From Chryseobacterium oncorhynchi (lineage in GTDB: Bacteria; Bacteroidota; Bacteroidia; Flavobacteriales; Weeksellaceae): DNA of 64,000 nt. Below the pieces are notes generated by a model, which saw only the letters and a program-made list of their open reading frames with translations, was not told the origin of the DNA and did not search any database. Location of the stretch: positions 868,001 to 932,000 of the forward strand of contig NZ_PPEI02000002.1 of assembly GCF_002899895.1 (NCBI RefSeq), given 5' to 3'. Position 1 is the first letter of the stretch, and each line of letters opens with the position of its first letter. The position numbers were made by a program, and so were the translations under genes. Below are positions 26,836-36,070 of the stretch, piece after piece.

Positions 26836-27102
26836 TGAAGATAATTTTTGATTTTACACAAACTTATCAAATATACGAACTTTAACAATATATGATGAGG
26901 ATAATTAAAATGTGGAATAAGAAATGATTATTAAGCTATTTTGTTAATTTTAACTACCCCGTCAAATCTTCGATTTGCCACCCCCTCCAAAAAAGGGGGA
27001 TGATGGAAATCGTTTCTTATAGATTATAGTTAACACAACCCCATCACCCTAACGTCTAACTTCTTTCTCCCTAATTCCTATCATCTGATACCTGCAACCT
27101 AA
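26836..27102. other. Repeat-containing intergenic region between two M13 genes
   Basis: The region contains a REP-like double-hairpin element (26952-27000) and a stretch of degenerate AGG-rich short repeats on the minus strand (27034-27101), then a terminator. No gene seen. Confidence 0.5.
26952..27000. repeat. Candidate dispersed palindromic (REP-like) element
   Basis: Two adjacent hairpins, CAAATCttcGATTTG (26963-26977) and CCCCCTccaaaaaAGGGGG (26981-26999), are preceded by TAACTACCCCG. I recall very similar TCCCC-rich hairpin sequences scattered between genes in many flavobacterial genomes, but that cannot be checked here. Confidence 0.45.
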
Positions 27103-27139
27103 AAAACAAAACCGTTCATTGCTGAACGGTTTATATTTT
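27103..27139 (-). terminator. Terminator of the upstream M13 gene; near-copy of the lipA terminator
   Basis: The stem AAACCGTTCA/TGAACGGTTT has a 4-nt loop and an A run to the left. It directly abuts the stop codon. The same element, with a compensatory base-pair change, follows lipA at 46828-46864. Confidence 0.85.
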
Positions 27140-29197
27140 TTACCAGATTTTAATTCTATCCTCTGGTGCTTTGTATAATTTGTCTCCTTTTTTCACATCG
27201 AATGCTTTATAGAAAGCGTCAACGTTGATCAGTGGACCAAAACTTCTGAAGTAACCCGGAGAGTGCGGATCTGTCTTCACCTGGTTGATCATATATTTTT
27301 CACTTGATAAAGTTCTCCAAACAGTTGCCCAGCTTAGGAAGAATCTCTGATCTTGAGAGAATCCGCTAATCTTACCTGGGTTTCCTTTATCTTTTAAATA
27401 CATTTGAAGTGCATCATAAGCGATGTTTACACCACCTAAATCTGCAATGTTTTCACCGTTTGTGAAAGTTCCGTTTACAAATGTTCCTTTTACAGGCTCA
27501 TATTTGTCATATTGAGAAGCAAGAGCTTTTGTCGCTTTTTCGAAGTTAGCTTTATCTTCCGGCGTCCACCAGTCTACCAAGTTACCTTCTGCATCAAACT
27601 GTGCACCTGAATCATCAAATCCGTGGCTCATTTCGTGACCAATAACAGCACCAATACCACCAAAGTTCACTGCTGCATCTGCTTTAGGGTTGAAGAATGG
27701 CGGCTGAAGGATAGCTGCAGGGAATACAATCTCGTTAAATACCGGGTTGTAATAAGCGTTTACAGTTTGTGGAGTCATTCCCCATTCTGTTTTATCAACC
27801 GGCTTTCCAATTTTAGCTAAATCCTTGTTGTACTGCCACTCACCAATGTTCTGAAGGTTTTGGTATAATGTTCCACCTTTAGATTCAGGAGTGATCTCTA
27901 GTTTAGAATAATCTTTCCATTTGTCTGGATAAGCAACTTTTACAGTGAATTTATTCAATTTCTGCATTGCTTTTTCCTTAGTTGTAGAAGACATCCAAGC
28001 TAAGTTGTTGATGTGAACAGCAAAGCTTTTCTTTAAATAATCGATCAATTCCACCATCTGAGCCTTAGCTTCAGCCGGGAAGTATTTCTCAACATATAGT
28101 TTACCAAAAGCTTCTCCTAAGTTTCTGTTGATTAATTCAAAACCTCTCTTGTTAAGAGCTCTTTGTTCTTGTTGACCTCTTAGATATTTACCAAAGAAAT
28201 TAAACTTCATATCTCCTAGCTTTTCGCTTAGGTAAGAAGCGCTACCATTAATCATGTGGAACTTCAGATAATCCTTAATTACAGGAAGATTCTGAGCGTT
28301 TACCAACTTATCAAAGTTTTTATAGTATCCTAGTTCTCCGATGATAATTTTATCTGTATTTACACCCACTTTTTTAAGGTAAGCAGGAATATCAGCTCCT
28401 TTTACCAAAGCTGAAAGCTCAGCCATTGTCTGAGGGTTATACTGAAGAGTATTATCACGGCTTTGTTCGTTTGTTAAATAGGTTTTTGCAATGCTCTTTT
28501 CATATTCAACAATACCTTTTGCAGCTGCATCAGCATTTTTATAGCCTAACTCTGTTAACATTGAAGCTACATATTTCTGATATTCAGCAATAGCTTCTGT
28601 ATTTTTTTCGTTTACTTTTTGGTAATAATCTCTACCTAAACCAAGAGAAGCTTCTCCTAAGTAAACAGCATTCATGTTAGAATTCTTCAGGTCTGCATAT
28701 ACTCCCCATCCGTAGAAAACATTTTCGCCTTCCTTAGTTACAGAGATCAGATAATTCTGAAGATCAGCCATATTTTTGATCGCATCAATTTTACTCAGGT
28801 TATCCTGAATAGGCTTGATTCCATCAGCATTTCTTTTTTGCATGTTCATGTAAGAAGCATACAAATCCTGAATTTTTTTACCCTCGCTTCCATCAGCAAA
28901 TTTATCTTTCAAAAGAGAGTTCAGGATGGTCATGGAATTGTTATCCGTGTCTTCTCCAAGTTTGTTGAAACTTCCCCAAGTCGGTTTGTCAGATGGAATT
29001 TTGGCTGTTTTCATCCAAGTTCCACTCACATAATTATAAAAATCATCCTGTGGACGTACCGAAGTATCCATTAAGCTAAGGTCTAAACCTTTATCTGTGT
29101 TGTTAACTGCTACTTTAGCAGTTTTAGCTTGTGCACTCATCGTATTTTGAGAGCAGATCCCTGCTATTAAGAACAAAGAAAGCGTTAGTTTTTTCAT
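27140..29197 (-). CDS. M13-family zinc metallopeptidase, soluble exported form
   Basis: A 685-aa paralogue of the neighbouring M13 lipoprotein, with much of the sequence alignable by eye (most of the catalytic domain is nearly the same). Here the signal peptide lacks a lipobox (it ends around SAQAKT), so the enzyme should be soluble in the periplasm or further exported. Catalytic features are HEMSH (about residues 521-525), the ENIAD motif and the conserved C-terminal APEDRIKIW. The two genes lie in tandem and are separated by a terminator and repeat elements, so each probably has its own promoter. Tandem duplication with different cellular locations is the likely history. Confidence 0.94.
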   Translation of the reverse strand: MKKLTLSLFLIAGICSQNTMSAQAKTAKVAVNNTDKGLDLSLMDTSVRPQDDFYNYVSGTWMKTAKIPSDKPTWGSFNKLGEDTDNNSMTILNSLLKDKFADGSEGKKIQDLYASYMNMQKRNADGIKPIQDNLSKIDAIKNMADLQNYLISVTKEGENVFYGWGVYADLKNSNMNAVYLGEASLGLGRDYYQKVNEKNTEAIAEYQKYVASMLTELGYKNADAAAKGIVEYEKSIAKTYLTNEQSRDNTLQYNPQTMAELSALVKGADIPAYLKKVGVNTDKIIIGELGYYKNFDKLVNAQNLPVIKDYLKFHMINGSASYLSEKLGDMKFNFFGKYLRGQQEQRALNKRGFELINRNLGEAFGKLYVEKYFPAEAKAQMVELIDYLKKSFAVHINNLAWMSSTTKEKAMQKLNKFTVKVAYPDKWKDYSKLEITPESKGGTLYQNLQNIGEWQYNKDLAKIGKPVDKTEWGMTPQTVNAYYNPVFNEIVFPAAILQPPFFNPKADAAVNFGGIGAVIGHEMSHGFDDSGAQFDAEGNLVDWWTPEDKANFEKATKALASQYDKYEPVKGTFVNGTFTNGENIADLGGVNIAYDALQMYLKDKGNPGKISGFSQDQRFFLSWATVWRTLSSEKYMINQVKTDPHSPGYFRSFGPLINVDAFYKAFDVKKGDKLYKAPEDRIKIW

Positions 29198-29273
29198 TAT
29201 GATAACAATTTATACAATATGTATGATTTATTTACTATTTGTTACTTTACCAGAAAACAAATTTAAACAAATC

Positions 29274-32200
29274 TTAAGAAGTTGCTATCTCTTTTACATT
29301 TCCGGTTCGTTTTAAGAATCCCCAGGACTGTATTTCACCTTTCAATGCCTTTCTTAAACTTTTAAACAATACTATATACATCAGCCATCTATACCCGAAT
29401 CTTTGCGGAATAATATACAGAAGATTCGTTAATTTTTCTCGTTGCAAAATGAACGCGACCAAAGCCAGCGAAGCATCCACTAAAAGGAAAATCAGGTAAT
29501 AGGTAAATATTTTGTCTCCATTTCCGGATAAAATTCCAAAAAACATGATCAGATCTGCCAGTGGCGAAAAAAACGGAATGATGTATTGAAACAGTAAAAT
29601 ATTTGGCATTGCCCAAAGCCCTAATCCTTTATATTTGGGGTTAAGGAAAGTCTGTTTTTGTTTCCAAAACATCTGCATAATTCCGTAAGTCCATCGGAAA
29701 CGCTGTTTCAAAAACTGTTTCACGGTTTCCGGAGCCTCTGTTACTGCTACGGCTCTATTTTCATTGGCAACAGTATATCCAGCTTTTAAAATTTTCACCG
29801 TGATATCACAGTCTTCGGCCAAAGTATCTGAAGAATAACCACCTGCCTCAAGAATAACCGATCTCTTAAATGCTCCAATAGCCCCAGGAATTACTGTAAT
29901 TGCATTGATATGTGCATATGCCAGTCTGTCAAAGTTTTGACTTGTAGTGTATTCTATTGCCTGCCACTTGGTAAGCCAGTTGACGGTATTTCCAACTTTT
30001 ACATTTCCTGCTACTGCTGCAATCTTTTCTTCAGGATTGGAATTTAAGAATCTTGCGATTAAATATTTTACGGCATCCTGCTGTAGCTTGGTATCGGCAT
30101 CAATACACACTACATATTCAGCATCAGTTTGTGAAATACCAAAGTTGAGAGCGGTTGCTTTTCCTCCATTTGTTTTGGAAAAAATTTTCAGATTCGGGTG
30201 ATCCGGAAATTCATTTCTTGCTTTTTCATAGGTTGAATCTTTACTTCCATCATCCACCATAATAATGTTGAAATTTGGATAAGTCTGCTTCAACAGATTA
30301 TGCAGGGAAGAAACAATATTCACTTCTTCATTATAAGCCGGAACAATGATGGAAACCTTTGGATAGGATTCCAGAACGGGAAACTTACTCAGTTGTTTTT
30401 CTTTTTTTCTTTCTTTAAAAGCCCAATAAGCCATTAACAGCAATCTGATCAGCCCCAGTACAATAAAAATACTAAACAGAGCAACCAAAAAGTGGCTTAT
30501 TCCGTAAATTACAGTAGCCAATACAAGATTAAGCTGCATGATATAGTAGGATTTCGTTTTAGGAACTTCGGGCATCAGCTCGCTTTTACTTTTATGCAAA
30601 AGACTGGTAAGATTGGTAAAATGATATCCTTGTTTCTGCAGTGTCGGAATTAAAACTTTCAATGCTTTCACGGTCTCTTCTCTGGTATCACCTCCTGCAT
30701 CATGAAGCAAAATAATATTTCCTCTCTCCTGTTTAATTCCTGCCATTACCCGTTTTATAATTTCATCAGCCTTTATTCCCGGCTGCCAGTCTTCAGGGTC
30801 TATGTTTTCTCCAATATCCAGATAGTTTTGCTGTCTTGCCAATGCTACAGGAATAATCTCTTCTGATGTTGTAGGCTCCGAGTCTGCATTATAGGGTGCC
30901 CGAAACAGAATGGTACTGTGTCCGGTTACACACTCTATCAGTAATCTCGTCAATTTTAGCTCAAGCAACGCTCTTTCTGGACTTACTTTGGCAACATTCT
31001 CATGGGTAAAGGTGTGATTTCCTATTTCATGACCTTCCCGATAGATTCTTTTAACAAGCGGAAGATTTTTTTCTGCATTTAAGCCTACTAAAAAGAAAGC
31101 AGCAGGAACATGATACTTAGATAATATATCCAATACCTGCGGAGTATAGGTTTCATCCGGGCCATCATCAAATGTCAATACCAAATCCTTTTGAGGGGCG
31201 CTTCCGTATTTCTTTACTTCATAGGAACTTGGGTAGGTAATGTAATTTTCATCTGTAATAATTTTCTCCTTAGGATCTATTTCTAAGGCTATTTTTCCGT
31301 CGTGAGGGGTATTTAAAACATCCAGGACTTCACCATCTCCAATATAATCGACCATGGTTTGTCCTTTTACATTTTCCAGTGTTTTCAAATTCAGTTTGGA
31401 CAGTCCGGCAAACGTAAGATCCTTATCGTAAAAATTCCAAACCCTGCTGTCTTCACTTCCTAATCTCCAAAGTGCAGTTCCCGCCAATGGATATTCCGAT
31501 GAAAAACGCATCGTATTAAAAATAGAGGCAGCATCATTGAAAAATACAGTATGGGTATTATTTTTAGAATCTGTATAGGAATAATTTAAGTTAAAAGTAT
31601 TGTCATTGAAATCAATAACTGCTTTACTTGCACTAGCCTTTGTAATAGCCTGCATATAGGTAACGGAATTATTATCATCAGGATTAGAACTCCAGTCGTA
31701 ACCGTAGGCTCCCAATCCTAAAATAATCTTCTGAGGAGAAGTCTTTTTTACGAGCTTACCTGCCTGCTCTTCTATCCATTTCTGTGAAGAAACCGGACCT
31801 GCATCGCCACTGGCAGAATATTCATCATAAGCCATCAATACAAAATAATCTACATAGGGATCTAGTTTTGGGATATTATAATCATCATTATCCGTCATGA
31901 TATCCATGGTAACCAATAATTGATTCTGCTTGAATGTTTCTGAAAGCTCTTTCATAAAAGCAATCAGGTTTTCATCAGAATTGAGGTTCATATCCTCAAA
32001 GTCAATATTAATTCCTTTGAAATGATATTTTTTACACTGCTGGGTAATTTTCTGGATAAGATTTGTTCTTTTCTTCGGATCATTCAATACTTTTCCCAAT
32101 CCTTCAGAACGGAATTCTCTATCAGAGTTATTACTTAGGATAGGCATTGCTGCAATTCCTGTTCTTTTGATGATTTTATACCCTTCGGGGTCAATGTTCG

Positions 32201-32672
32201 TTTTCAAATCTCCCGTTTTAGGATCAAGGAAGAACCATTCCGGAAAAACAAGATTAATATGTCTGATATTTCTTTTCAGAGACATCAGAGACTGTGGATC
32301 CCACGCTACATAAAATGCAGATCGAATTCCTCCGGGGAACTGTGCCCAGTTTCTGTTTTGATTTTTATATCTCTCTGCTCTTGCCTTTTCGATTTTGGAG
32401 AGATTCGTATGAATTGTTTTTTCAGAAATAAAGCTTCTGAATCCTTTATATTCTTTAGAAATTTTGTTCTCTTGAAGATAGGGTTTGTTCGCAGTTATCA
32501 CTGCCTTATAATCTTCTTTAAAAGGAATTTTTGGACTTCTGTCCAGGGTCATCATCAGTCCCAAGGCCAAAAGAAGAAGCACTGCCATAAAAATAAAGAT
32601 GCGGCTTCCCCATTGTACACTTTTCCAGCGTTTTTTGCTGTTGGTCTGAAAAATCTGTTTTGAATTTTCCAC
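29274..32672 (-). CDS. Three-domain membrane protein: GH18-like hydrolase, polysaccharide deacetylase and family-2 glycosyltransferase
   Basis: At 1132 aa this is a fusion. A membrane helix (residues 25-43) anchors a periplasmic GH18-like domain (about residues 110-420; catalytic-type NIDFEDM with Glu 226). A NodB polysaccharide deacetylase follows (about 497-690; TFDDGP at 500-505, HTFTH at 553-557, RAPY at 591-594, LLHDAG at 655-660). A second membrane segment (about 712-748) leads to a cytoplasmic GT2 synthase (DDGS 807, DAD 858-860, ED 953-954, QRFRW 990-994) and C-terminal helices. The parts correspond to a polysaccharide made, threaded and modified by one protein, as separate proteins do in poly-GlcNAc systems. 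The product is unknown. It is monocistronic. Confidence 0.92.
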   Translation of the reverse strand: MENSKQIFQTNSKKRWKSVQWGSRIFIFMAVLLLLALGLMMTLDRSPKIPFKEDYKAVITANKPYLQENKISKEYKGFRSFISEKTIHTNLSKIEKARAERYKNQNRNWAQFPGGIRSAFYVAWDPQSLMSLKRNIRHINLVFPEWFFLDPKTGDLKTNIDPEGYKIIKRTGIAAMPILSNNSDREFRSEGLGKVLNDPKKRTNLIQKITQQCKKYHFKGINIDFEDMNLNSDENLIAFMKELSETFKQNQLLVTMDIMTDNDDYNIPKLDPYVDYFVLMAYDEYSASGDAGPVSSQKWIEEQAGKLVKKTSPQKIILGLGAYGYDWSSNPDDNNSVTYMQAITKASASKAVIDFNDNTFNLNYSYTDSKNNTHTVFFNDAASIFNTMRFSSEYPLAGTALWRLGSEDSRVWNFYDKDLTFAGLSKLNLKTLENVKGQTMVDYIGDGEVLDVLNTPHDGKIALEIDPKEKIITDENYITYPSSYEVKKYGSAPQKDLVLTFDDGPDETYTPQVLDILSKYHVPAAFFLVGLNAEKNLPLVKRIYREGHEIGNHTFTHENVAKVSPERALLELKLTRLLIECVTGHSTILFRAPYNADSEPTTSEEIIPVALARQQNYLDIGENIDPEDWQPGIKADEIIKRVMAGIKQERGNIILLHDAGGDTREETVKALKVLIPTLQKQGYHFTNLTSLLHKSKSELMPEVPKTKSYYIMQLNLVLATVIYGISHFLVALFSIFIVLGLIRLLLMAYWAFKERKKEKQLSKFPVLESYPKVSIIVPAYNEEVNIVSSLHNLLKQTYPNFNIIMVDDGSKDSTYEKARNEFPDHPNLKIFSKTNGGKATALNFGISQTDAEYVVCIDADTKLQQDAVKYLIARFLNSNPEEKIAAVAGNVKVGNTVNWLTKWQAIEYTTSQNFDRLAYAHINAITVIPGAIGAFKRSVILEAGGYSSDTLAEDCDITVKILKAGYTVANENRAVAVTEAPETVKQFLKQRFRWTYGIMQMFWKQKQTFLNPKYKGLGLWAMPNILLFQYIIPFFSPLADLIMFFGILSGNGDKIFTYYLIFLLVDASLALVAFILQREKLTNLLYIIPQRFGYRWLMYIVLFKSLRKALKGEIQSWGFLKRTGNVKEIATS

Positions 32673-32762
32673 GTTTATGAAATTTTAATGAATGAATCTC
32701 AAAAAGCGTGAAAAAGAAGATAAAAATTAATTAAAAAAAAATTAAAAAACTAAAATCTTAAT

Positions 32763-34013
32763 TTATTGGTTTACAAGAAGTCCTACCAAGTCCTGAATTA
32801 CCTTTTGGGAAACAAAATTCATAAAATCCAACCTTTCCAGATGAGGCATATATAATTTTGATGTTACTTCCTGATCTTTAATTCTTATTGTATAGAAAAC
32901 TGTTCCTATGTCCTTGCCATCTTCTCCTTTTCCCGGACCCGCCACTCCGGTTGTAGAAAGGGAAATATCTGTATCAAATAAGTGCTGACATCCTTTGGCC
33001 ATTTCCTGAGCTACCTTCTCACTAACTACCGTAAATTGGTCTACAGTTTCTCTGGAGACGTTTAGAATTTTAATCTTTTTTTCTGTAGCATAAGGAACCA
33101 TCCCTCCAAGAAAATATTTTGAACTACCGGAAATTGATGTGATCATTTTTGCCAATTCACCTCCGGTACAGCTTTCCGCCGTAGAAATGGTCAAATTTCT
33201 TTCCGTAAGAATTTCTGCCAGAATACTTTCAATTTTATCTTCAGAAACCGCAATAACATTATCCTTTATGAGAGGAAGAAGTTTTTGAATTTCGTCTTCT
33301 GTCTGTTGTTTTAAGATATCTTCATTATCACCGGATGCTGTTAACCTCAGCTTTACACGGGTTCCCACCGGAAGATAAGACAAGGAAATGTTTTCAGGAA
33401 GGGCAAGTTCCCAATCTTCAATGGTATCTGCAAGAATACTTTCAGGAATCCCAACTACAGAAATAATTCTTCCATGAATATAATTAAGATTGAATCTCCC
33501 CTGTAAATAAGGTATAATCTGATCCTTGATTAATGGTTTTACTTCATAAGGAACGCCGGGCAGACTATAGGACAGCTTTCCGTTCAGCTCCATCATCATG
33601 CATGGTGCAGTTCCAAAATGGTTTTGAAACACGATGGATTTTGTAGGAACAAAGGCCTGTTCTTTATTTCTTTCGAGAATATCCAGACGTCCGCGTTTTT
33701 CCATATATCCTTTAAGGTGATTAAAGGTAACCTCATCCAGTGCAATTTCATCGTTGAAGAACTCTGCAAGCGCTTTTTTGGTTTTATCATCTCTGGTAGG
33801 GCCTAATCCTCCTGTTGTGATCACTAAATCACCCATTTCAAAGGCTATATCTAATGTATTTTTGATTGTTTCAATTTCATCTGAAATTGTAAAGATCTGT
33901 ACAACCTTTATCCCGATATTCTTCAATTCGGTAGCAATAAAATTGGAATTGGTGTCTATCGTATTTCCGGAAAGGATTTCATCACCAATAGTAATCAGAA
34001 CAGCTTTTTCCAT
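32763..34013 (-). CDS. cinA: CinA-family protein (competence/damage-inducible CinA; nicotinamide-nucleotide amidase type)
   Basis: A 416-aa full-length CinA. The N-terminal MoCF-like domain (residues 1-170) shows ITIGDEILSGNTIDTNS and TTGGLGPTRDDKTK. The C-terminal PncC-like domain (about residues 255-410) has STAESCTGG and TTGVAGPGKGEDGKDIG. The family hydrolyses ADP-ribose and deamidates nicotinamide mononucleotide in NAD recycling. The name comes from its link to competence in Gram-positive bacteria, which need not apply here. It is alone, with an A/T-rich gap to the fused glycosyltransferase gene. Confidence 0.93.
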   Translation of the reverse strand: MEKAVLITIGDEILSGNTIDTNSNFIATELKNIGIKVVQIFTISDEIETIKNTLDIAFEMGDLVITTGGLGPTRDDKTKKALAEFFNDEIALDEVTFNHLKGYMEKRGRLDILERNKEQAFVPTKSIVFQNHFGTAPCMMMELNGKLSYSLPGVPYEVKPLIKDQIIPYLQGRFNLNYIHGRIISVVGIPESILADTIEDWELALPENISLSYLPVGTRVKLRLTASGDNEDILKQQTEDEIQKLLPLIKDNVIAVSEDKIESILAEILTERNLTISTAESCTGGELAKMITSISGSSKYFLGGMVPYATEKKIKILNVSRETVDQFTVVSEKVAQEMAKGCQHLFDTDISLSTTGVAGPGKGEDGKDIGTVFYTIRIKDQEVTSKLYMPHLERLDFMNFVSQKVIQDLVGLLVNQ

Positions 34014-34116
34014 ATATCAATTTCTTGAAAAAATTCTCCTGCAAATGACGGGAAAATCTGCGGCTATGGCAATATAAATTGATTTTTTCTATTTTTGACA
34101 AAAATTAGTTAAAATT

Positions 34117-34590
34117 ATGTCTAAATATGATGATGCTTCATGGCATTATGGTGGTGATTTTCCCGAAGAACTTCCTGAAAAAAATGGGGCTACCCATACA
34201 GGAATGTTTCTGAACTGGTGCATTAATAATGATCTTATTTCTAATGAATTAAAAGAAGACGGAAAAGAGGAAATTGAAAAAGTAAAAAGAAGAGAAATTA
34301 CTGGTGCAGAATTCGTTATGGATTTTTGTGACGGAAAATTTTCTGAATATGACCTGAGTGATCTTGGAAACAGTTTTGCAAAGGATTATTATGGAGATGA
34401 CACTGATTTTGGTAATAGATACAGTTCATTTGCAGATGACTATGTTAATCTTTTTGATAACAAAGCAGAGGAGAATGATTATGAATACGAAACTTTCTAC
34501 CACATTGAAGATACCTACGAGAATTATGATCTGATGAAGCAGGTTATTGATCATCGTTTTGAGGAATGGAAAGAATATATTCAAAGTTAG
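34117..34590 (+). CDS. Conserved acidic protein of the YDDASWHYGGDFP type (DUF7832-like)
   Basis: A 157-aa, strongly acidic cytoplasmic protein. The N-terminal YDDASWHYGGDFP followed by GATHTGMFLNWCIN is a recurrent signature of an uncharacterised domain family that I believe is DUF7832. The middle part is rich in Asp/Tyr (DYYGDDTDFGNRYSSFADDYV), and the C-terminus is helical. Members often occur singly in genomes of many phyla. No function is known to me. It ends at a bidirectional terminator shared with the lipocalin gene. Confidence 0.75.
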   Translation: MSKYDDASWHYGGDFPEELPEKNGATHTGMFLNWCINNDLISNELKEDGKEEIEKVKRREITGAEFVMDFCDGKFSEYDLSDLGNSFAKDYYGDDTDFGNRYSSFADDYVNLFDNKAEENDYEYETFYHIEDTYENYDLMKQVIDHRFEEWKEYIQS

Positions 34591-34603
34591 AAACAAAAAA
34601 GTA

Positions 34604-34646
34604 AAAAGGCAAAATCGTAAAATACATGTTAACGATTTTGCCTTTT
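34604..34646. terminator. Bidirectional terminator
   Basis: A 15-bp perfect stem AAAAGGCAAAATCGT with its complement (34632-34646) and a 13-nt loop lies between convergent genes. Confidence 0.85.
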
Positions 34647-34649
34647 CGT

Positions 34650-35189
34650 TTAGGTATGCTTCACCCAGATCAATTCCTCAGTATTATAACCAATTTTTCT
34701 TGCTTTTTCAATAAAGCGTTGTCTGATACTTTCAGGGATTGTAGTCGTTCGGGAAAGGATCCACAGGTATTTTAGACTGCTTCCTGCCACTAGGGCATAC
34801 TGATAGTCTTCATCTATATCTATGACATTATATCCGGCCCAAATGGGTTTAAAAAAAGAGACTTTAAGTCGGGCTTCGGTTGTATCTTTTACAAATTTGG
34901 CTTCACCAATGGATTCGTTCCACAGTTTTTTTACATAATTATAGCCTTTATTTCTCACCTGAACTGTTCCATCGGGATTTTCTGAGTATTCTGCTGTAAC
35001 ATTATCCATATTTTTCTCGAATTTATAGTCAAATCGTGCGATTTCATACCATCTTCCAAGATATTTTTTAACGTCAAAATTCTTTACAGCAACGGCTCCT
35101 TTTGGAATTCCCACAGAATATGAATGAAAGGCGATGTATGCCAATGCTCCTAATGAAACGGGAAGTATAATTTTATGAAAGGTCTTCAT
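34650..35189 (-). CDS. Lipocalin family protein (Blc-like)
   Basis: A 179-aa bacterial lipocalin with an N-terminal hydrophobic segment (residues 5-25) that may be a signal or anchor. The lipocalin signature GRWYEIARFDYKFEK (about residues 45-59, GxW motif) is clear, as are the second motif region TVQVRNKGY and the C-terminal YLWILSRT. It would form a beta-barrel that binds lipids or other hydrophobic molecules in the envelope. It is the last gene of the minus-strand run that includes the LytTR regulator (75 bp upstream). Confidence 0.88.
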   Translation of the reverse strand: MKTFHKIILPVSLGALAYIAFHSYSVGIPKGAVAVKNFDVKKYLGRWYEIARFDYKFEKNMDNVTAEYSENPDGTVQVRNKGYNYVKKLWNESIGEAKFVKDTTEARLKVSFFKPIWAGYNVIDIDEDYQYALVAGSSLKYLWILSRTTTIPESIRQRFIEKARKIGYNTEELIWVKHT

Positions 35190-35263
35190 GACAGAAATAT
35201 TTTGTGTGATTCTTATAAAAACTTCAAAAATAATGCCTTTGGGCTGTTAAGGAACAATAAATT

Positions 35264-35998
35264 CTATGAGAATACTCTCAGAAAATTATCCTTAAAGCTT
35301 CCCGAAACCTCAATTTCAGTATCATCAGCCAGCATTACGGTTCCACTTTTATGATAGGATTTTACAAAAGTTGTATTGATGATATGGGAACGATGAACTC
35401 TTACAAAAGGACTTTCCAACAGATCATCAAAGTGCTTTAAAAAGCGGCACACCATTTTCTTGGAGCCATCGGTAAGATAAACCTGCGTAAAGTTTCCATC
35501 TGCCTGAAGTCTTACAATATCTTCGGTTTTTACGACATCAAATCCCTGTAGAGTCGGGAGAATAAGCTGCTGTTTTTCTGGTTTCAGCTTTAGGTTCTCC
35601 AATAGAATTTTGTTACGATTAAGCTCATCCTTCTTTTCAAGACTTTCAGCAACTTTGTTTACTGCAAGGATCAACTCCTGGATGTCAATCGGTTTTAGAA
35701 TATAATAGCTTGCCGACTTATTCAAAGCCTGTAAAGAATACTGTGAAAATGCGGTAATGAAGATTGTTTCATAAGAAAATTCTTTCGTAGCTTCCAATAC
35801 GTCAAAGGCGTTTCCAAAGGGCATTTCCACATCCAGAAAGACCAATTGTGGCTGCTTTTCAGCAATCAATGGAACGGCTTCCTTGATATTTTCCGCTTCA
35901 CCAAGAATTTCTACCTGAGGACAGTATTTGGTGATATAACTTCTCAGGACCTCTCTTGCTATGATTTCATCGTCTACGATTACGGCTTTGATCTTCAT
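35264..35998 (-). CDS. LytTR-type response regulator
   Basis: A 244-aa response regulator with a receiver domain (IVDDEI at residues 7-12, phospho-acceptor Asp 56 in LVFLDVEMP) and a C-terminal LytTR DNA-binding domain (about residues 145-244; PFVRVHRSHIINT is typical). LytTR domains bind pairs of direct repeats in promoters. It probably partners the LytS-type kinase at 38066-39847, although three small genes lie between the two. Repeats of the right geometry occur near the kinase gene (39906-40955) and are plausible targets. That assignment is an inference. Confidence 0.9.
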   Translation of the reverse strand: MKIKAVIVDDEIIAREVLRSYITKYCPQVEILGEAENIKEAVPLIAEKQPQLVFLDVEMPFGNAFDVLEATKEFSYETIFITAFSQYSLQALNKSASYYILKPIDIQELILAVNKVAESLEKKDELNRNKILLENLKLKPEKQQLILPTLQGFDVVKTEDIVRLQADGNFTQVYLTDGSKKMVCRFLKHFDDLLESPFVRVHRSHIINTTFVKSYHKSGTVMLADDTEIEVSGSFKDNFLRVFS

Positions 35999-36070
35999 TA
36001 GGTTTTAACTATTAGATTGCAGATGCAAATTAGGGATATTTGACCAACCCTACAATTTTCCTAATACAGG

